Source: Platanthera guangdongensis (taxonomy: Eukaryota; Streptophyta; Magnoliopsida; Asparagales; Orchidaceae). From it: a stretch of DNA of 64,000 nucleotides. Made by a program: the position numbers and the translations under genes. Positions 1 to 9,819 of the stretch are shown one piece after another. The stretch is taken from contig CM077153.1 in NCBI GenBank assembly GCA_039583875.1, positions 115,006,568-115,070,567 on the forward strand. Direction: 5' to 3'. The notes under the pieces are model-generated. The model made no database searches. It was not told the DNA's origin and was given only the letters and a program-made list of their open reading frames with translations. Within the stretch, counting starts at the first letter, position 1. The number at the start of each line of letters is the position of its first letter.

Positions 1-215
1 GTCATCTTTGAAAAATCCTTGGGAATTCTTTGGTTTGCATCTAGAACTGACAACTTCATTGGAATATAAGCACCTTCCTTTACTGTAATGTAGATCCTTG
101 GATCAGAAGCCTCCATAAACAGCCTGACCCTTTCTTTCCATATTCCAAATATCTCCTTCCTGCATATGGGTAATTTCATAGAACCTAGTTCCTTATGATT
201 TTCTCCTGAACCCAT
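1..215 (-). CDS. Sirevirus S1 gag, N-terminal part (runs off window)
   Basis: The minus strand is open from an ATG at 215 to the left edge, 71 codons. The N-terminus has the copia gag layout: a short polar leader, then a K-L-P start block and the W-K-E-R-V-R-L-F-M-E-A motif followed by D-P-R-I-Y, typical of the UBN2/DUF4219 gag family. Gag forms the virus-like particle. The ATG lies 67 bp downstream of a primer site and an LTR on the same strand, as expected for a 5' end. I see no stop in this stretch, in contrast to the S2 gag. The rest of the element lies outside the window. Confidence 0.75.
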   Translation of the reverse strand, partial: MGSGENHKELGSMKLPICRKEIFGIWKERVRLFMEASDPRIYITVKEGAYIPMKLSVLDANQRIPKDFSKM

Positions 216-281
216 TTTCTTGATCTCGAATCTGCCTTATGGATCTAACTCAGACTGTTAAGTCCTTCTTTGAGTAACCTC

Positions 282-293
282 CCTCTGATATCA
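282..293 (-). other. Primer-binding site of S1
   Basis: On the minus strand the twelve bases read TGATATCAGAGG, two bases after the LTR end. This is a slightly degenerate form of TGGTATCAGAGC, the site for initiator Met-tRNA used by plant copia elements. It fixes the orientation of S1 as minus. Confidence 0.7.
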
Positions 294-1134
294 CTTGAAA
301 GAATTGGTTTCAAGATAACCTAATACACCTAGAGGGGGGGGTGAATAGGTTCAAATCCTTTTTATTCTAAGGCAGATAATAAACTCTAGTTTTCTGTTAG
401 TTATACTAGTAACACAGCAAACAGATCACAGAAATATATCCAATCACAGAGTGCATAGGATTTATAGCGGTTCCCCAAGTATTGGGTACATCCACTTTCC
501 CCCCTTTGCATATCTAGCAGTGTACTAGATTCGGCCTAACTTCTTCTCTTCACCTCAGATCCACAGATCTTACAGCTTAGAACCCAATCAAGGTTCCTAC
601 AGCTCAGAGTGAGTCCACACTCCTACAGCTCAGGCACACAGCCCTACCTCAGCCTTCAACAAGGCCTACCACTCAGAGACCTAAATCTCCTACAACTCAG
701 CCTTTATAAATTAGGCTTACAGCTCAGATCTTAAAAAGATCCTACAGAAAATAGATTTAAGTTTGTAATTAACCACCACCCAGATAGAGAGAGAAGGGAT
801 GGATGATTTCTTGATCAGTTCTTGGAAGAAACTTATGGCATAGAACAACCACTCTTAGCTTTCTTCAAAGCTTCTTGAATCTGAACTCAGTAGGGTTGAA
901 CTCCTGTGAAGTTGATCTTCAATCAGCTCCTTTCTTGAAATTCAGATCTCACTCTGAATCCTTCTTAGCAGATTGGTTCAGGATCTACACTTGAGGGACT
1001 TGATGATGAAAGCCCCCTTCTTATTTGGAGCTCTCTCTCTCCAAATACTTCTGTTTATCTTTCTTCAATATTCTGTATTGATTGGTATGAGTTCATCTGT
1101 ATTCGTTCCTCTTCTTCTGTTGAAGGAGAAAGCC

Positions 1135-1142
1135 TTTATATA
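1135..1142 (-). promoter_or_regulatory. TATA box of S1 LTR
   Basis: Minus strand reads CTATATAAAGGC. It sits about 110 bp downstream of the TGTCGACA array and about 840 bp before the end of the LTR, a plausible U3/R promoter position. Confidence 0.55.
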
Positions 1143-1274
1143 GTCTTCCTACATAGTAACCGGCTGATCTGGTTTCTAACAAACTTCTGACAGCTTTGAC
1201 AGTTGCAGTAGACCGGTTAGAAATGGCAGCTGTCAAGTCATCCAGTCACTTCTTGAACTCTGTCTCTGTCAGCA

Positions 1275-1810
1275 AAATGTCGAGACTGAACTTCATCATG
1301 TGTCAACACAAGTAGACTAAGTGTCGACACAAGTGAACTAAGTGTCGACACAAGCCTTGGTGGTGTCGACACATCTCCTTTGTTGTTGTTAATGCTTCTC
1401 GACACAGCCTTCTGTAGAATGTGTCGACACTGATTTTGTGTGTTGACACAAACACTTCTCTTTAACTTTGTTGAATCTCTGCTATGTGTGTCGACACAAG
1501 TCCTGTGTGTCGACACAGTTGATGTCGACAAAGTCTTCAGTGTGTCGACACTGACTCTTGGTGTCGACACAATTGATGTCAACTAAGTATTCTTGTATGT
1601 CGACACTGCCTCTTGGTGTCGACATAGTTGATGTTGACAATGCTTCACTGTGTGTCGACACTACCTCTGCATGTCGACACAGTTTCTTCTGGTGTCGACA
1701 CAGCCTTTCCAAGTGTCGACACAATTAACTCCAAGTGTCGACATAGCTTTTCTCCAATGTCGACACAGGCCTTCATAAGTGTCGACACAGCTTCTCCTGG
1801 TGTCGACACA
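1275..1810. repeat. TGTCGACA palindrome array in S1 U3
   Basis: I count about 19 perfect copies of the 8-bp palindrome TGTCGACA, usually extended to TGTCGACACA, and about six one-base variants (such as TGTTGACA and TGTCAACA) in about 540 bp. Spacing is irregular, about 17-45 bp, and the spacers differ, so this is an array of sites, not a simple tandem repeat. Long apparent reading frames here are by-products of the repeated word. Confidence 0.9.
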
Positions 1811-2089
1811 TGGACTTAGAAATTTTTCTGCATTCCTACATTTACTTAACCTGCACATATAAACTAAAAACAACATCAAATACACCTTGATGCATATCAT
1901 TGAGTAAGGTGAGGCTTCTTCAAATCTGGTACACATTTTCCAATATACCCAACAGAATTTCTTCATAAGGTGCTTTAAAAACACTCGCACCAAAGTCTCA
2001 GGGACGGGTCCATCCTTAATATCACTTTTTAGGCTCCACATAAGGAGTCCTGGCAAAGTGACCAAAGGACGACTCATGTTTAAATTTAT

Positions 2090-3845
2090 TCGTCAGGAAG
2101 ATTACCTTCTTAAATGAGGGTTAACCTTGTGGTGCCTTCCCTTTATCTTTGGTATTGGCTTTATTAGCAGCGTTACCTTTTCTAGAATTATGGCCTAGAC
2201 CACTACCCTTCTTAGGAGAGGAAAACTCATTAATAAGGGGAAGAATGGTCTTTGGCTTCGAGTAGCTTTCAACCAGCTTTCTTTCCACCAAGATCTTTTC
2301 TTCCAGCTCATCTAAGTATTTTCCTTCTGACTTAAGTGTTCAATGGAGCATTTCAATTCCTCTTGCAAGGAGTGAACTTCACTTCTGAGAGGAGTTAATT
2401 TAGTAATTTCCTCCCTCAGGCTTGATTCCACTGCTTTGAGAGAAGCAATCTATTTTAACTGCTTTTTGACTACCTTGTGCCATTTGTCAAAAGCTTTCAA
2501 TAGTTCTTGATACCAAGACATGAAGTAAACTTCATCATCCTCAGACGAGTAGTCTTCATGACTATTTGTGGAGGTTTCTGACTCAGAGATGATTGTGTGA
2601 GAGTTTTCCTTCCCATGGAATTTGGAGTCTCTTACATCCTCGTCTGATTGAGCCATGAGCTCGAAGTAAGCTTCTTAATTTTCTGAGCTTGACTCACTTG
2701 AGTCACTATCGCTGAGAGTCTTGGAATTCTTTGTACGAAGCTATTCTCTTCCTTTCTCTTACCTTTGAAGGTTCTCTTCACTTCCTTCTTGGAACCTTCC
2801 TTATTCTTATAAGGACACTCCGCAATCATGTTTCTTGGCTTATTACAACAATAACAAACAACATTAGAGGAAGAATGTTTATTTGATTTAGATTTATATA
2901 TGTCCTCTCAGTTGTAGCTCTTCTTTGAACGATCACCTTCTCGATGTGATCTTTTGAAATCAGAGGAGGAGGAATGACTTTTCATTTGCCTCCTCTTGCT
3001 GAGCAATCTTTTGAACTTCTTAGAGATGAGTGAGAACTCTCCATCAGATAGCTCAGAGCTTGACATGCTTTTCTCAGAGTCTTCTGGAGTTTCTGGATCT
3101 CGTGTCCTTACTGGTGACTTAGCTTTAGATTTCTCAAACCTTCAGCTTTCAGGTCAACTAACTTCTCTCTGCTTGAAGTCATGCTTCTTTGCTCCTCTAT
3201 CTTTCTGGTATTCATCTGAAATTCGTAAGAGAGCAGCTTTTTGAAGAGGTTCTGGGGGTCAATCTACGGCAGCTTCCCAAACTCTCTAATGGCTACAATT
3301 TTTGTATCTCAGTCCATTGTCATAGATCTGAGGAATTTGTCATTTAGTTGGCCATTAATGAAGGTGCGGCCGTAGTTTCTGTGCCCGTTGACGATCTTGA
3401 AGAATTTCTTGAAGCTGTCAGCAATGGTATCATTAACATCTTACTTGAACGCTTTGTATTCTTCATTCATTAAATATTTGTGATCTTCTCTAACTTCTTC
3501 AGTTCCTTCCATGAGCACAACTAGTCAATCCCACATCTCCTTTGCAGATTTACAGTGAAATAAATCTTGGACCATTGAATCTTCTACTGCGCTGCCTATA
3601 ATATTCTTCGCCTTCTTATCAAAAGAGACCAAGGAAATTTCATCCTTAGTTATCTTATTTGGAATCATGACCACAGGATTCAGAGCAGACGACTGTGTAG
3701 GAATATGAAGTCCTTCTTCAACAATCTAAAACATTCTGGGATCTGTTGCTTCCATGAATAACCTGACTCTTTCTTTCCACACGGGAAAGTTCTCTTTTGT
3801 GCACACAAGTAACTTCATAGAAGACATATCCTTGCTTCAGTCCAT
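2090..3845 (-). pseudogene. Sirevirus S2 gag, decayed
   Basis: Starts at an ATG at 3845 and reads leftward with many in-frame stops (the third codon is already a stop). Recognisable blocks in order: V-W-K-E-R-V-R-L-F-M-E-A-T-D-P-R near residues 20-35; an F-D-K-K-A-K-N-I-I block; a zinc knuckle near 2860-2820; then a charged, coiled-coil-like E-E-K-I-L-V-E-R-K segment near 2310-2250. The zinc knuckle reads C-x2-C-x4-N-x4-C, so the metal-binding His is replaced by Asn. Gag would build the particle and the knuckle bind RNA; this copy cannot encode a full protein. Confidence 0.75.
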
Positions 3846-3920
3846 AGCAACTAAGCGGGAACTCTAGACAACTAGATTGGAGATCTTGTTCAAGGTGTTA
3901 ACCTTATATCGAATAAAACC

Positions 3921-3932
3921 CCTCCGATAATA
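3921..3932 (-). other. Degenerate primer-binding site of S2
   Basis: Minus strand reads TTATTATCGGAG next to the LTR end, aligned by position with the Met-tRNA site of S1 but with several changes. Supported mainly by position between the LTR end and the gag start. Confidence 0.4.
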
Positions 3933-4656
3933 ATTGAAAGTATCTAGTGTCTACCTAAATCAACGAGAGGGGGGATGAATAGGTGTGGTCTGTGTCTTTT
4001 CGCCAAATGTAAATAATTTAAATAATAAAGCACATAGAACACAAAGATCTATAGCGGCACCTGGAGTTGGGTACATCCACTGTCCCGCCTTGCCTATCTT
4101 GCATGAGGGGCTTGATTTGGCTACTTTACCTTTCTCAGATTTAAACAAATCTTACAGCTCGAGCCTCAACTCTAATAACTCTGAGACAATGCTTCTACAA
4201 CTTAGAGACAACGCTTCTACCACTGGGAGAATAACCTCTCCTACAACTCGATCCAAACACAGATTTACAACTCAATCCACACGCGGATCTAAAACTCGGA
4301 GGAAAAGCCTCCTACAAATGTAAATAAAGATTTACACTAGAAAACAAAGTTTACATGTAATCATATTTAGATCTAAGTCTTCACTCCATCGTTCTTCGAA
4401 TAGGTTGATCTTGGATATCTTGGAGAACACTGAAAATCTGAAAGCTTTAAAGGCTTTGATCAAGGATTGAATAGATCTAAGAGAACCAGAAATTTTGGAG
4501 AATAATGATCTAGTCGATTTACTTGAAGACGATCAAATCATGCACCACTGTCATCGGCCGAGTGGAAATCACGAGAGACGTACGGAAGCGGACAGAATCT
4601 TTTTGATCGGGAACTTTGTTGATTTGAGCAGATTAAGGTTGAAAAACATTTCACCC

Positions 4657-4668
4657 TAAATATATATA
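4657..4668 (-). promoter_or_regulatory. TATA box of S2 LTR
   Basis: Minus strand reads CCTATATATATTTAGGG. It lies about 240 bp downstream of the S2 motif array. Confidence 0.5.
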
Positions 4669-4904
4669 GGGATCTTCCTTTGTAATGGCTAGAAAAATTA
4701 TTCCATACCATAATGTGCGGAAATCACTATACTTGGCGATTGGAAAGAATGAACTAGAAAATTTGAAATCGGGAAGAAAATAACCCGAAGTATAATTTGT
4801 CGTATATTGTCGAGTATAGCCGAGTATACTCATCGAACTGCATATGAATCTCGATGAAAAACATTTGGAGAATTTCGGTCCAGTCAAAACTACATCTTAA
4901 AGCT

Positions 4905-5340
4905 TAGCAAAGACAAACTCGATGAATTTGACGAGTATCGGCTGACATACTCAATGAATTCGATGAGTATTAGCTTATACACTCGACGCATTTTACGCAT
5001 GAGCTAAGTAATATTCGACGAATCAGACTTAGAAAAATCTAGAGAAGTAAATTCTGAAATTCAAAGGTAAACCAAATAAATCTCGATGAATTCGACGTGT
5101 ATCGACAGGTATATTCGACGAATTCGGCGGGTATAGGAAGATACACTCGACGAATTTGATGAGTATACTTGATGATACCCAACGATTTTTACTTGACTGA
5201 TTTTCCAAATCTCAAAGATTTTACCCTGCGTAAATATAACGAACTTGACGAGTGCCAGTAGGTATACACGACGAATTCAATGAGTATACTCGACAAATTC
5301 GATGAATATCCCTTACGATACTCGACGAATTTTACTTGGG
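4905..5340. repeat. TCGACGA(A/G)T motif array in S2 U3
   Basis: Degenerate repeats of a 20-25-bp phrase built from TCGACGAATT and GACGAGTAT, with C/T and G/A variants (TCGATGAATT, GATGAGTAT). About a dozen recognisable units. It occupies the same place relative to the TATA box as the TGTCGACA array does in S1. Confidence 0.8.
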
Positions 5341-5767
5341 TAAAATTCCAGTTCTGTTGATTCCAAGTCCTTGTACTTTCTTGATCCTTCTAATGCACTT
5401 GAGATAAAAGTACACCATAATAGAGAGATTACACGTTAGTCAACACATTGGCCTATATAATGAAGGATTACATTGTATAGTCCTATGTTTCATTACTCGT
5501 TGTAACCTGACATTGGGTTGTACTTTGCAATACAGTCCTATAAGCACATAACTAAAACAAAACATCAAATATCATCTCAATTCATGTTAGCTTAAAACAA
5601 AACATCAAATACAGTCCAGCAAGCCTATACATGTGCATGCTAAATAATAAAAAAGGGCTAGATGAGAAAACGACCCAGGCCATTTGATGTGTTAGTCACT
5701 TACCTCAGGTAATGAAGTTATGATGGGATTGACAACTAAGAGGATTAGTCTCCCATACTAAGGTAGG

Positions 5768-5945
5768 CCTTGCGTGCTTTTGAGCACGAGATTGGTATGA
5801 TAACAAGGGAGTCAATATGGATCCCTTGCATGCTTTTAAGCACGAGAGTGGATTGATTATAAGGGACTTAGTGTGGAGCCCTTGCATGCTATCGAGCACG
5901 AGATTGATATGATTAGGAGGGACTCGGTTGGAGCCCTTGGATGTT
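5768..5945. repeat. 56-bp tandem repeat, about 3 copies
   Basis: The phrase CCTTGC(A/G)TGCTTTTGAGCACGAG starts at 5768, 5823 and 5880, giving a period of 55-57 bp; a fourth broken start is near 5935. The unit contains TGC...GCA inverted halves (GTGCTTTTGAGCAC). Confidence 0.75.
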
Positions 5946-6940
5946 TGATGGCAAGGCTAAGTGTAATTGCATGCGGTGTGTGTTGACACGCGGTGTCATA
6001 ATCCTAGGTTAAGGATAGTGTGGCAGGTCTACGGGTTCGCCAGTCGTCACACTGATGGGAGTTGGCGTATAGATCTTGGGCGGTTGGGCTTGGTCCTCGT
6101 TGCTCATTCCCGAGGCTCCTTCCATGCTAGTGGATGGTTGGGCTTATTCCTTTGGTAATAGACTCCTAGAGGCTCCTTCCGTGCCACAACGTTAGGACAG
6201 TTGGGTTGGGATATTAGTGCACTTCTACCCCTTCTGAGTCATACTATACAGAGTCTCCATTATTGTGTCCTTAGCGTTGTGGCATACGGAGGCCTAGGCC
6301 TGGTAGTGTGGATACCTGCCTAGTAGTGGAGACGTCCGCTCTACTGTAACCGTTTGGCCATGACGGATGATGTCTGAGAGGTTAGCTACCTACTCGAAAA
6401 GTGGGAACTAACGGACTATGTCGACATATCAAAACAAAGTGCATAAGTTGCATGGGTGCATCCCAAACCATCATTGCATTGCATATGATCATCATCATAT
6501 AAACTTATATGAGCACTTTTATATGATGAGTTACTTTTTGTTAAGTCGATCCTTAACTTATAAATCTGTATGGGCATTTTTATAAGTTAAGTTCTATTTC
6601 TGTTATAAAATTATATGTTTTAGTTGATTACTCTTACCTTTACAGAATCGCTAGTATAGAATGTAGCTATTACTTATTGTTCACTACTATAGTTACTCTT
6701 ATGATATGTAGAGATATACCACATGCTTGTACTTATAGTTTATATATATATATTGTATCCTTCCATCTTTCTCCAGCTCGGTGCCTAAGAACCGCCGGGG
6801 TGAGAGGATGACATAGAGACTTAGACTTTTATGACTAACAGTTGCTACAACTACCTTTTTAGGGGGACACCCAGCTGATAGTGTAGTCGCAACAGCATGT
6901 TATGCAGGAGAGCATCCAAGCCAGGGGTATAGGGCTTGAT

Positions 6941-6945
6941 ATGAT
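6941..6945. other. Target site duplication ATGAT (left)
   Basis: ATGAT immediately before the LTR start TGTACAACCCC; the same five bases follow the right LTR at 12475-12479. Confidence 0.85.
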
Positions 6946-7019
6946 TGTACAACCCCATATCTCGCAAGTGGGGAACGACATGAGACAAACTAGCCAAAAC
7001 AGGCGAGCGTGCCCCTAGC

Positions 7020-7385
7020 GCCGAGTCCACTCGATGACCTCCCCTGGTGTCGACTCCACTCGATGACTTCCACTCCCGCATCGAGTGAGGCTTGTTCACC
7101 TGACGCTTCTTCCTTGGAGTTGAGTGAAGCTCAAACAATCAACGCCTCTTTCTTAGCATTGAGTGACATCTCAGCATCCGTCGGATCACCTAGGTTGTGT
7201 GGAGCAGAATAGGGGTGATTTGAGCAATAGGCTCACACTCGCCCATGGCTCTCAGTAGGACGTTGGCGAGTGTGGTAATTCTGGCATGCACTCGCCCAAT
7301 GCCATAGGGAGGCGACGAGTGCTAGCACCATCGAGCACTCGCAACCCCATGCGAGTGGCAGTTTTCAAGGGACACTCGCCCAGTG
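7020..7385. repeat. ACTCGCC / GGCGAGT and GAGTCCACTCGA motif array
   Basis: CACTCGCC, GGCGAGTG, ACTCGC and GCGAGT occur repeatedly on both strands between 7230 and 7385, preceded by repeated CGAGTCCACTCGATGAC phrases near 7020-7065. The array ends about 150 bp upstream of the TATA box. The right LTR has the same array with CACTCGACAC variants. Confidence 0.7.
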
Positions 7386-7536
7386 TTGTATGAGGTATTT
7401 ATACCATGTTACCCCTACTAGCCTGCCCATAGAATTTTAGAACAGCGAATTTACGATGTTGGCAGACCAATCTAGAATGCATATAGCTGTTTAGAAATGC
7501 GAAGGTTGGCTGTTGGCAGACTGTTTTTCAGAAAAC

Positions 7537-7544
7537 TATAAATA
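7537..7544 (+). promoter_or_regulatory. TATA box, left LTR
   Basis: AAACTATAAATAGACC, conserved in the right LTR at 12206-12213. Sets the transcription direction of the element as plus. Confidence 0.7.
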
Positions 7545-7973
7545 GACCCAAGGGGGTACCTTAGAAGGCATACATACTTGTGCCCTGGTCTTCTTGTTCC
7601 TTCTGAGGTATCCTTAGCTCGGCATTTGACTAAAGAGGGGAAGCGCTCTAAGATCTTTCAAATGTATGGTGGGACCTCTGTGCTGGATGCTTGGGTCCAT
7701 TTCTTATTTTAAGTCTCTAGATGTTTGAGTTTGAGAGGGAGAAGTAAGTGCGAGATCACTCCTTCCCCAAGGGTTTGAACTCCACAAAGGCCGATTTTCG
7801 GTTTCAACATTTTTGTGCGATTAGCATGGAAAGTGATCAACACCGAAAATATTTAGTGAGCTCGATGACTATAGGAGAAGGACAAGATTCAGGTAGGGCC
7901 AACTCGCCGCCGACTCCCCCTCTCGCCACCCTCGGGATGTTTGAGGATTTTCATTAGGAGGTGCTTAGCCTCA

Positions 7974-8378
7974 TTATGTTTGCACTCGGCATACACGTTG
8001 AGTGCTCGACTCCTGCAATCCTAGTTGTTGCGACCCTAACCCTGGGTGAGAACGCCCCCGATAGGCGACCTGGGAAGGAGGTAGCAGAGGAGGGGTGGGA
8101 GCGAGATCTGCAGGGGAGAGTGTTGTTCCCCTGCTCGGCCATGGAGGCTGGATAAGTGAGATGCGTGTGAGAGATCTCCCAACTCGCCCAGTAGGGGGAG
8201 GCAGCCTCTTCAGAGAGTTGGTCTCATCCGCCCCAGTTCCCGGACATTGCCCGGAAGCTGGCCAAGTGGGCCACGAAGGAAGATAAGGATCCATAAAGTG
8301 GGAGAGGTCAGGAGGTGAGAATACCTCATCCCAGGCAGAGGGAATAACAGTAGCAGTAGCAGCTAAGGTGGGGGCCAA
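7974..8378 (-). pseudogene. Pro-rich linker after the gag-like domain, shifted frame
   Basis: Minus-strand open stretch overlapping the end of the gag-like domain by about 50 bp in a different frame. It is rich in Pro, Ser and Thr with no recognisable fold, as in the linker of PF04195-type proteins. A frameshift near 8370 would explain the change of frame. It ends about 160 bp before the LTR, too little room for the coiled-coil half of the protein. Confidence 0.4.
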
Positions 8379-8643
8379 GCTTCAAGATTTGGCAAATCTC
8401 TGGAAATAATGGGAGGCGCAATCCCACCTCAAAGTATGAGATGTGAAAGGCAAGCTCATCATCAAAGATTGAGTTGATGGCCTCGCCTGCCGCGGGTAGG
8501 CACACAGAGAACCCCGTGTGGACGTAGTCAGCAATGAATTTGGCGAGCTCCTGCTCGCTGGTGTATCCCTCGTAGAAGCTGTACTCGACGAATTGCAGAG
8601 CACACTTAGACCTCCAGTCGGCATTTATTTGCATCTTGCCCAT
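8326..8643 (-). CDS. Gag-like 'gypsy-type transposon' (PF04195-like) N-terminal domain, antisense to the LTRs
   Basis: An open frame of 105 codons. Residues about 28-85 hold the family signature: S-E-Q-E-L-A-K-F-I, then V-C-L-P-A-A-G-E-A-I, S-I-F-D-D-E-L-A-F and the G-L-R-L-P-L-F-P core that in this plant family precedes a 'Q-L-H-P-N-W'-type stretch. After codon 88 the frame is lost; the next minus frame continues with a Pro-rich linker to about 7974. This is the N-terminal domain only, against several hundred residues usual for the family. Its molecular role is not established; it accompanies Tat-type elements as an extra gene. The ATG is about 70 bp downstream of a minus-strand TATA-like sequence. 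Confidence 0.65.
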   Translation of the reverse strand: MGKMQINADWRSKCALQFVEYSFYEGYTSEQELAKFIADYVHTGFSVCLPAAGEAINSIFDDELAFHISYFEVGLRLPLFPEICQILKLGPHLSCYCYCYSLCLG

Positions 8644-8712
8644 TGTTTTAGATATTCCGACACGAGTGGAAGTGGCGAGAAGGGAAATTAGATGGGGGTA
8701 TGTGAGAGGGCA

Positions 8713-8720
8713 TATTTATA
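8713..8720 (-). promoter_or_regulatory. TATA-like box for the antisense gag-like frame
   Basis: Minus strand reads TTCTATAAATATGCC, 70 bp upstream of the ATG at 8643. It could give the antisense frame its own promoter, independent of the LTR. Confidence 0.4.
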
Positions 8721-8964
8721 GAAAATGAATTTTATGGCCGAGCTGATGGGTCGGTCCGGCTCGCCGACCACGACTCGCCGACTCTGCGACCTGTTTTATC
8801 CTATGGAGAGCTGAATCTAAAGAGTCGTACATTATGCAGAATTAATTAGTAAAATCTAAAAATTGTCCAAGTTATTATTGATAGTAATTCTCGCAATCAC
8901 GAGAAAGAAAGTACAACAACAACAAGCAGAATAATAATTTTAACATGCACGAGCTAGTGGCTAA

Positions 8965-8969
8965 GGGCT
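8965..8969. other. Target site duplication GGGCT of the solo LTR (left)
   Basis: GGGCT precedes TGTTAACCCC; the same five bases follow the terminal ATCATCA at 9763-9767. Confidence 0.75.
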
Positions 8970-8978
8970 TGTTAACCC

Positions 8979-9272
8979 CTCAGTCCGCAACATCCTACAA
9001 GATTCCAAAGCTCCCCTTTCAACAGGCGCGGACGCGATTTATCAGTCCGCCCAGTCCGGCAAGGTCACCAATCGGACACCAAGGATGGTACCCCAGCAGC
9101 GGATGCAAGGACCTGTCCGCTCAGTCCGCCAGGACTTTGGATACCAGATTCTCTGCAGCGGCGGACGCAGTGTCTCGTCCGCCCAGGCCGCCGCCCTCCA
9201 GCAAGGTCGCGCCCAGCAGCGGTGGAAGCTCCAGTCCGCAAGCCCAGTCCGCCCCTTCTGCGCGGACTGGCA
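8979..9272. repeat. CAGTCCGC array in the solo LTR U3
   Basis: CAGTCCGC, its shorter form GTCCGC and the complement GCGGAC recur about a dozen times (for example at 8980, 9047, 9121, 9235 and 9247), ending about 100 bp upstream of the TATA box. Confidence 0.75.
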
Positions 9273-9370
9273 TGTTCTTTCTTTTTGCTTCCCGTCACCA
9301 CTGCCCGGTTCTCCTGTACCCCGGGCAGCCGGTTATTTTAGCCCTGCCCGTTTGGGCAGGCCCCCTATCC

Positions 9371-9378
9371 TATAAATA
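9371..9378 (+). promoter_or_regulatory. TATA box of the solo LTR
   Basis: CCTATCCTATAAATAGTGG; a strong plant TATA context. Confidence 0.65.
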
Positions 9379-9819
9379 GTGGGGAGGTGGTGCACCCAAG
9401 GCACGCTGACTCGGACCCAGCATCCTACTTGTTACAGGCTGCGGACTCGAATCCTATGCCCTGCGGACTCCCCCTCGCTCTGCTCTTGTCCAGCTTTTCC
9501 TTTCACTTGTAACCAAATCCTTCTTCAATCAAGGGAAAGCCCGTCGCAAGAGAGGCATTCAGGCCGCGACAGGCGAAGTCTGTTGTTGCCGTGGTTCACG
9601 GCCCTGCTCTTCTTCCTGCCCTCATCCACTTAGTAGATCACTACTCGCAGTCTCCCTATTCCCCTGTGTTCGAACCGTTAGCTGGTGGTGCTCGACCCCC
9701 CTTGTGTTTTCGTGCATCAATAGTTAACACCTCGACCCCCCTTGTGTTTTCGTGCATCATCAGGGCTAGTGCCGGTAGGCTCAGCTAGGGAGACATTTTC
9801 ACCTACCCCGGCCTCACGT

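Larger units (their letters stand above)
296..1963 (-). repeat. 5' LTR of Sirevirus S1
   Basis: About 1.67 kb. On the minus strand it begins TGTTGGGTATATTGG and ends TTCTTTCA directly before the primer site. Near its 3' end it has the C-rich CACCCCCCCCTCTAGG block typical of Sirevirus LTRs. U3 carries the TGTCGACA array, followed by a TATA box. The inner border is well supported; the outer border at 1963 rests on the TG start and on a change to gag-like sequence of another element. The partner LTR and the second target duplication are outside the window. Confidence 0.75.
1964..3934 (-). mobile_element. Internal region of Sirevirus S2, cut by S1
   Basis: Minus-strand copia sequence between the S2 5' LTR and the outer end of the S1 LTR. 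It holds gag and then stops abruptly at the S1 LTR. Both elements point the same way but their LTRs are only distantly similar, so they are separate insertions; the simplest reading is S1 nested in S2. S2 pol should resume left of the window. Confidence 0.6.
3935..5620 (-). repeat. 5' LTR of Sirevirus S2
   Basis: Minus-strand LTR ending in CTTTCA before the primer site, with the Sirevirus CATCCCCCCTCTCG block near its 3' end and a layout parallel to the S1 LTR (same GGGTACATCCACT segment and lists of ...TACAGCTC... blocks). The inner border is firm. The outer border is uncertain by about 60 bp; an AAAACAAAACATCAAATA segment occurs twice near 5553 and 5592, suggesting a small duplication at the end. 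Confidence 0.6.
5621..6945 (-). repeat. Left (3') part of Tekay-like LTR
   Basis: Non-coding sequence that abuts the non-autonomous element inserted at 6946 and is continuous with 12475 onward once that element is removed. By position it belongs to the long 3' LTR of the minus-strand Tekay-like element whose TG end is at 14669. The left border with S2 is not resolved. It contains a 56-bp tandem repeat and otherwise no gene that I can support. Confidence 0.45.
6946..7809 (+). repeat. Left LTR of the non-autonomous element
   Basis: Begins TGTACAACCCCATATC and ends GGTTTCAACA. It matches 11616-12474 along its length, including the ...CCTGACGCTTCTTCC... and TATAAATAGACC blocks. U3 is rich in ACTCGCC/GGCGAGT. 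No convincing primer site is seen directly after it. Confidence 0.85.
8970..9762 (+). repeat. Solo LTR, 793 bp
   Basis: Starts TGTTAACCCCTCAGTCCGC, ends CGTGCATCATCA, and is flanked by GGGCT on both sides. It has a U3 array, a TATA box at 9371 and a G+C-rich composition unlike its host. No internal region or second LTR is present, so recombination between two LTRs probably removed the rest. The 3' end has a 40-bp tandem duplication (CTCGACCCCCCTTGTG starts at 9691 and 9731). Its family is not recognised. Confidence 0.75.

Noticed and set aside
1275..1810. CRISPR-like array
   Set aside because: The repeated word is only 8-10 bp, spacing is irregular, there are no cas genes, and it lies inside a plant LTR.
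1238..2077. Several overlapping frames rich in V-S-T, C-V-D-T and C-R-H
   Set aside because: They are translations of the TGTCGACA array in three frames and both strands; no protein family and no reason to be translated.
296..5620. S1 and S2 LTRs as the two LTRs of one element
   Set aside because: Each is followed by its own primer site and gag start, and their U3 words and sequences differ.
8945..9788. Plus-strand frames of 60-144 codons
   Set aside because: They lie inside the solo LTR and owe their length to G+C-rich sequence with few stops; no family resemblance.
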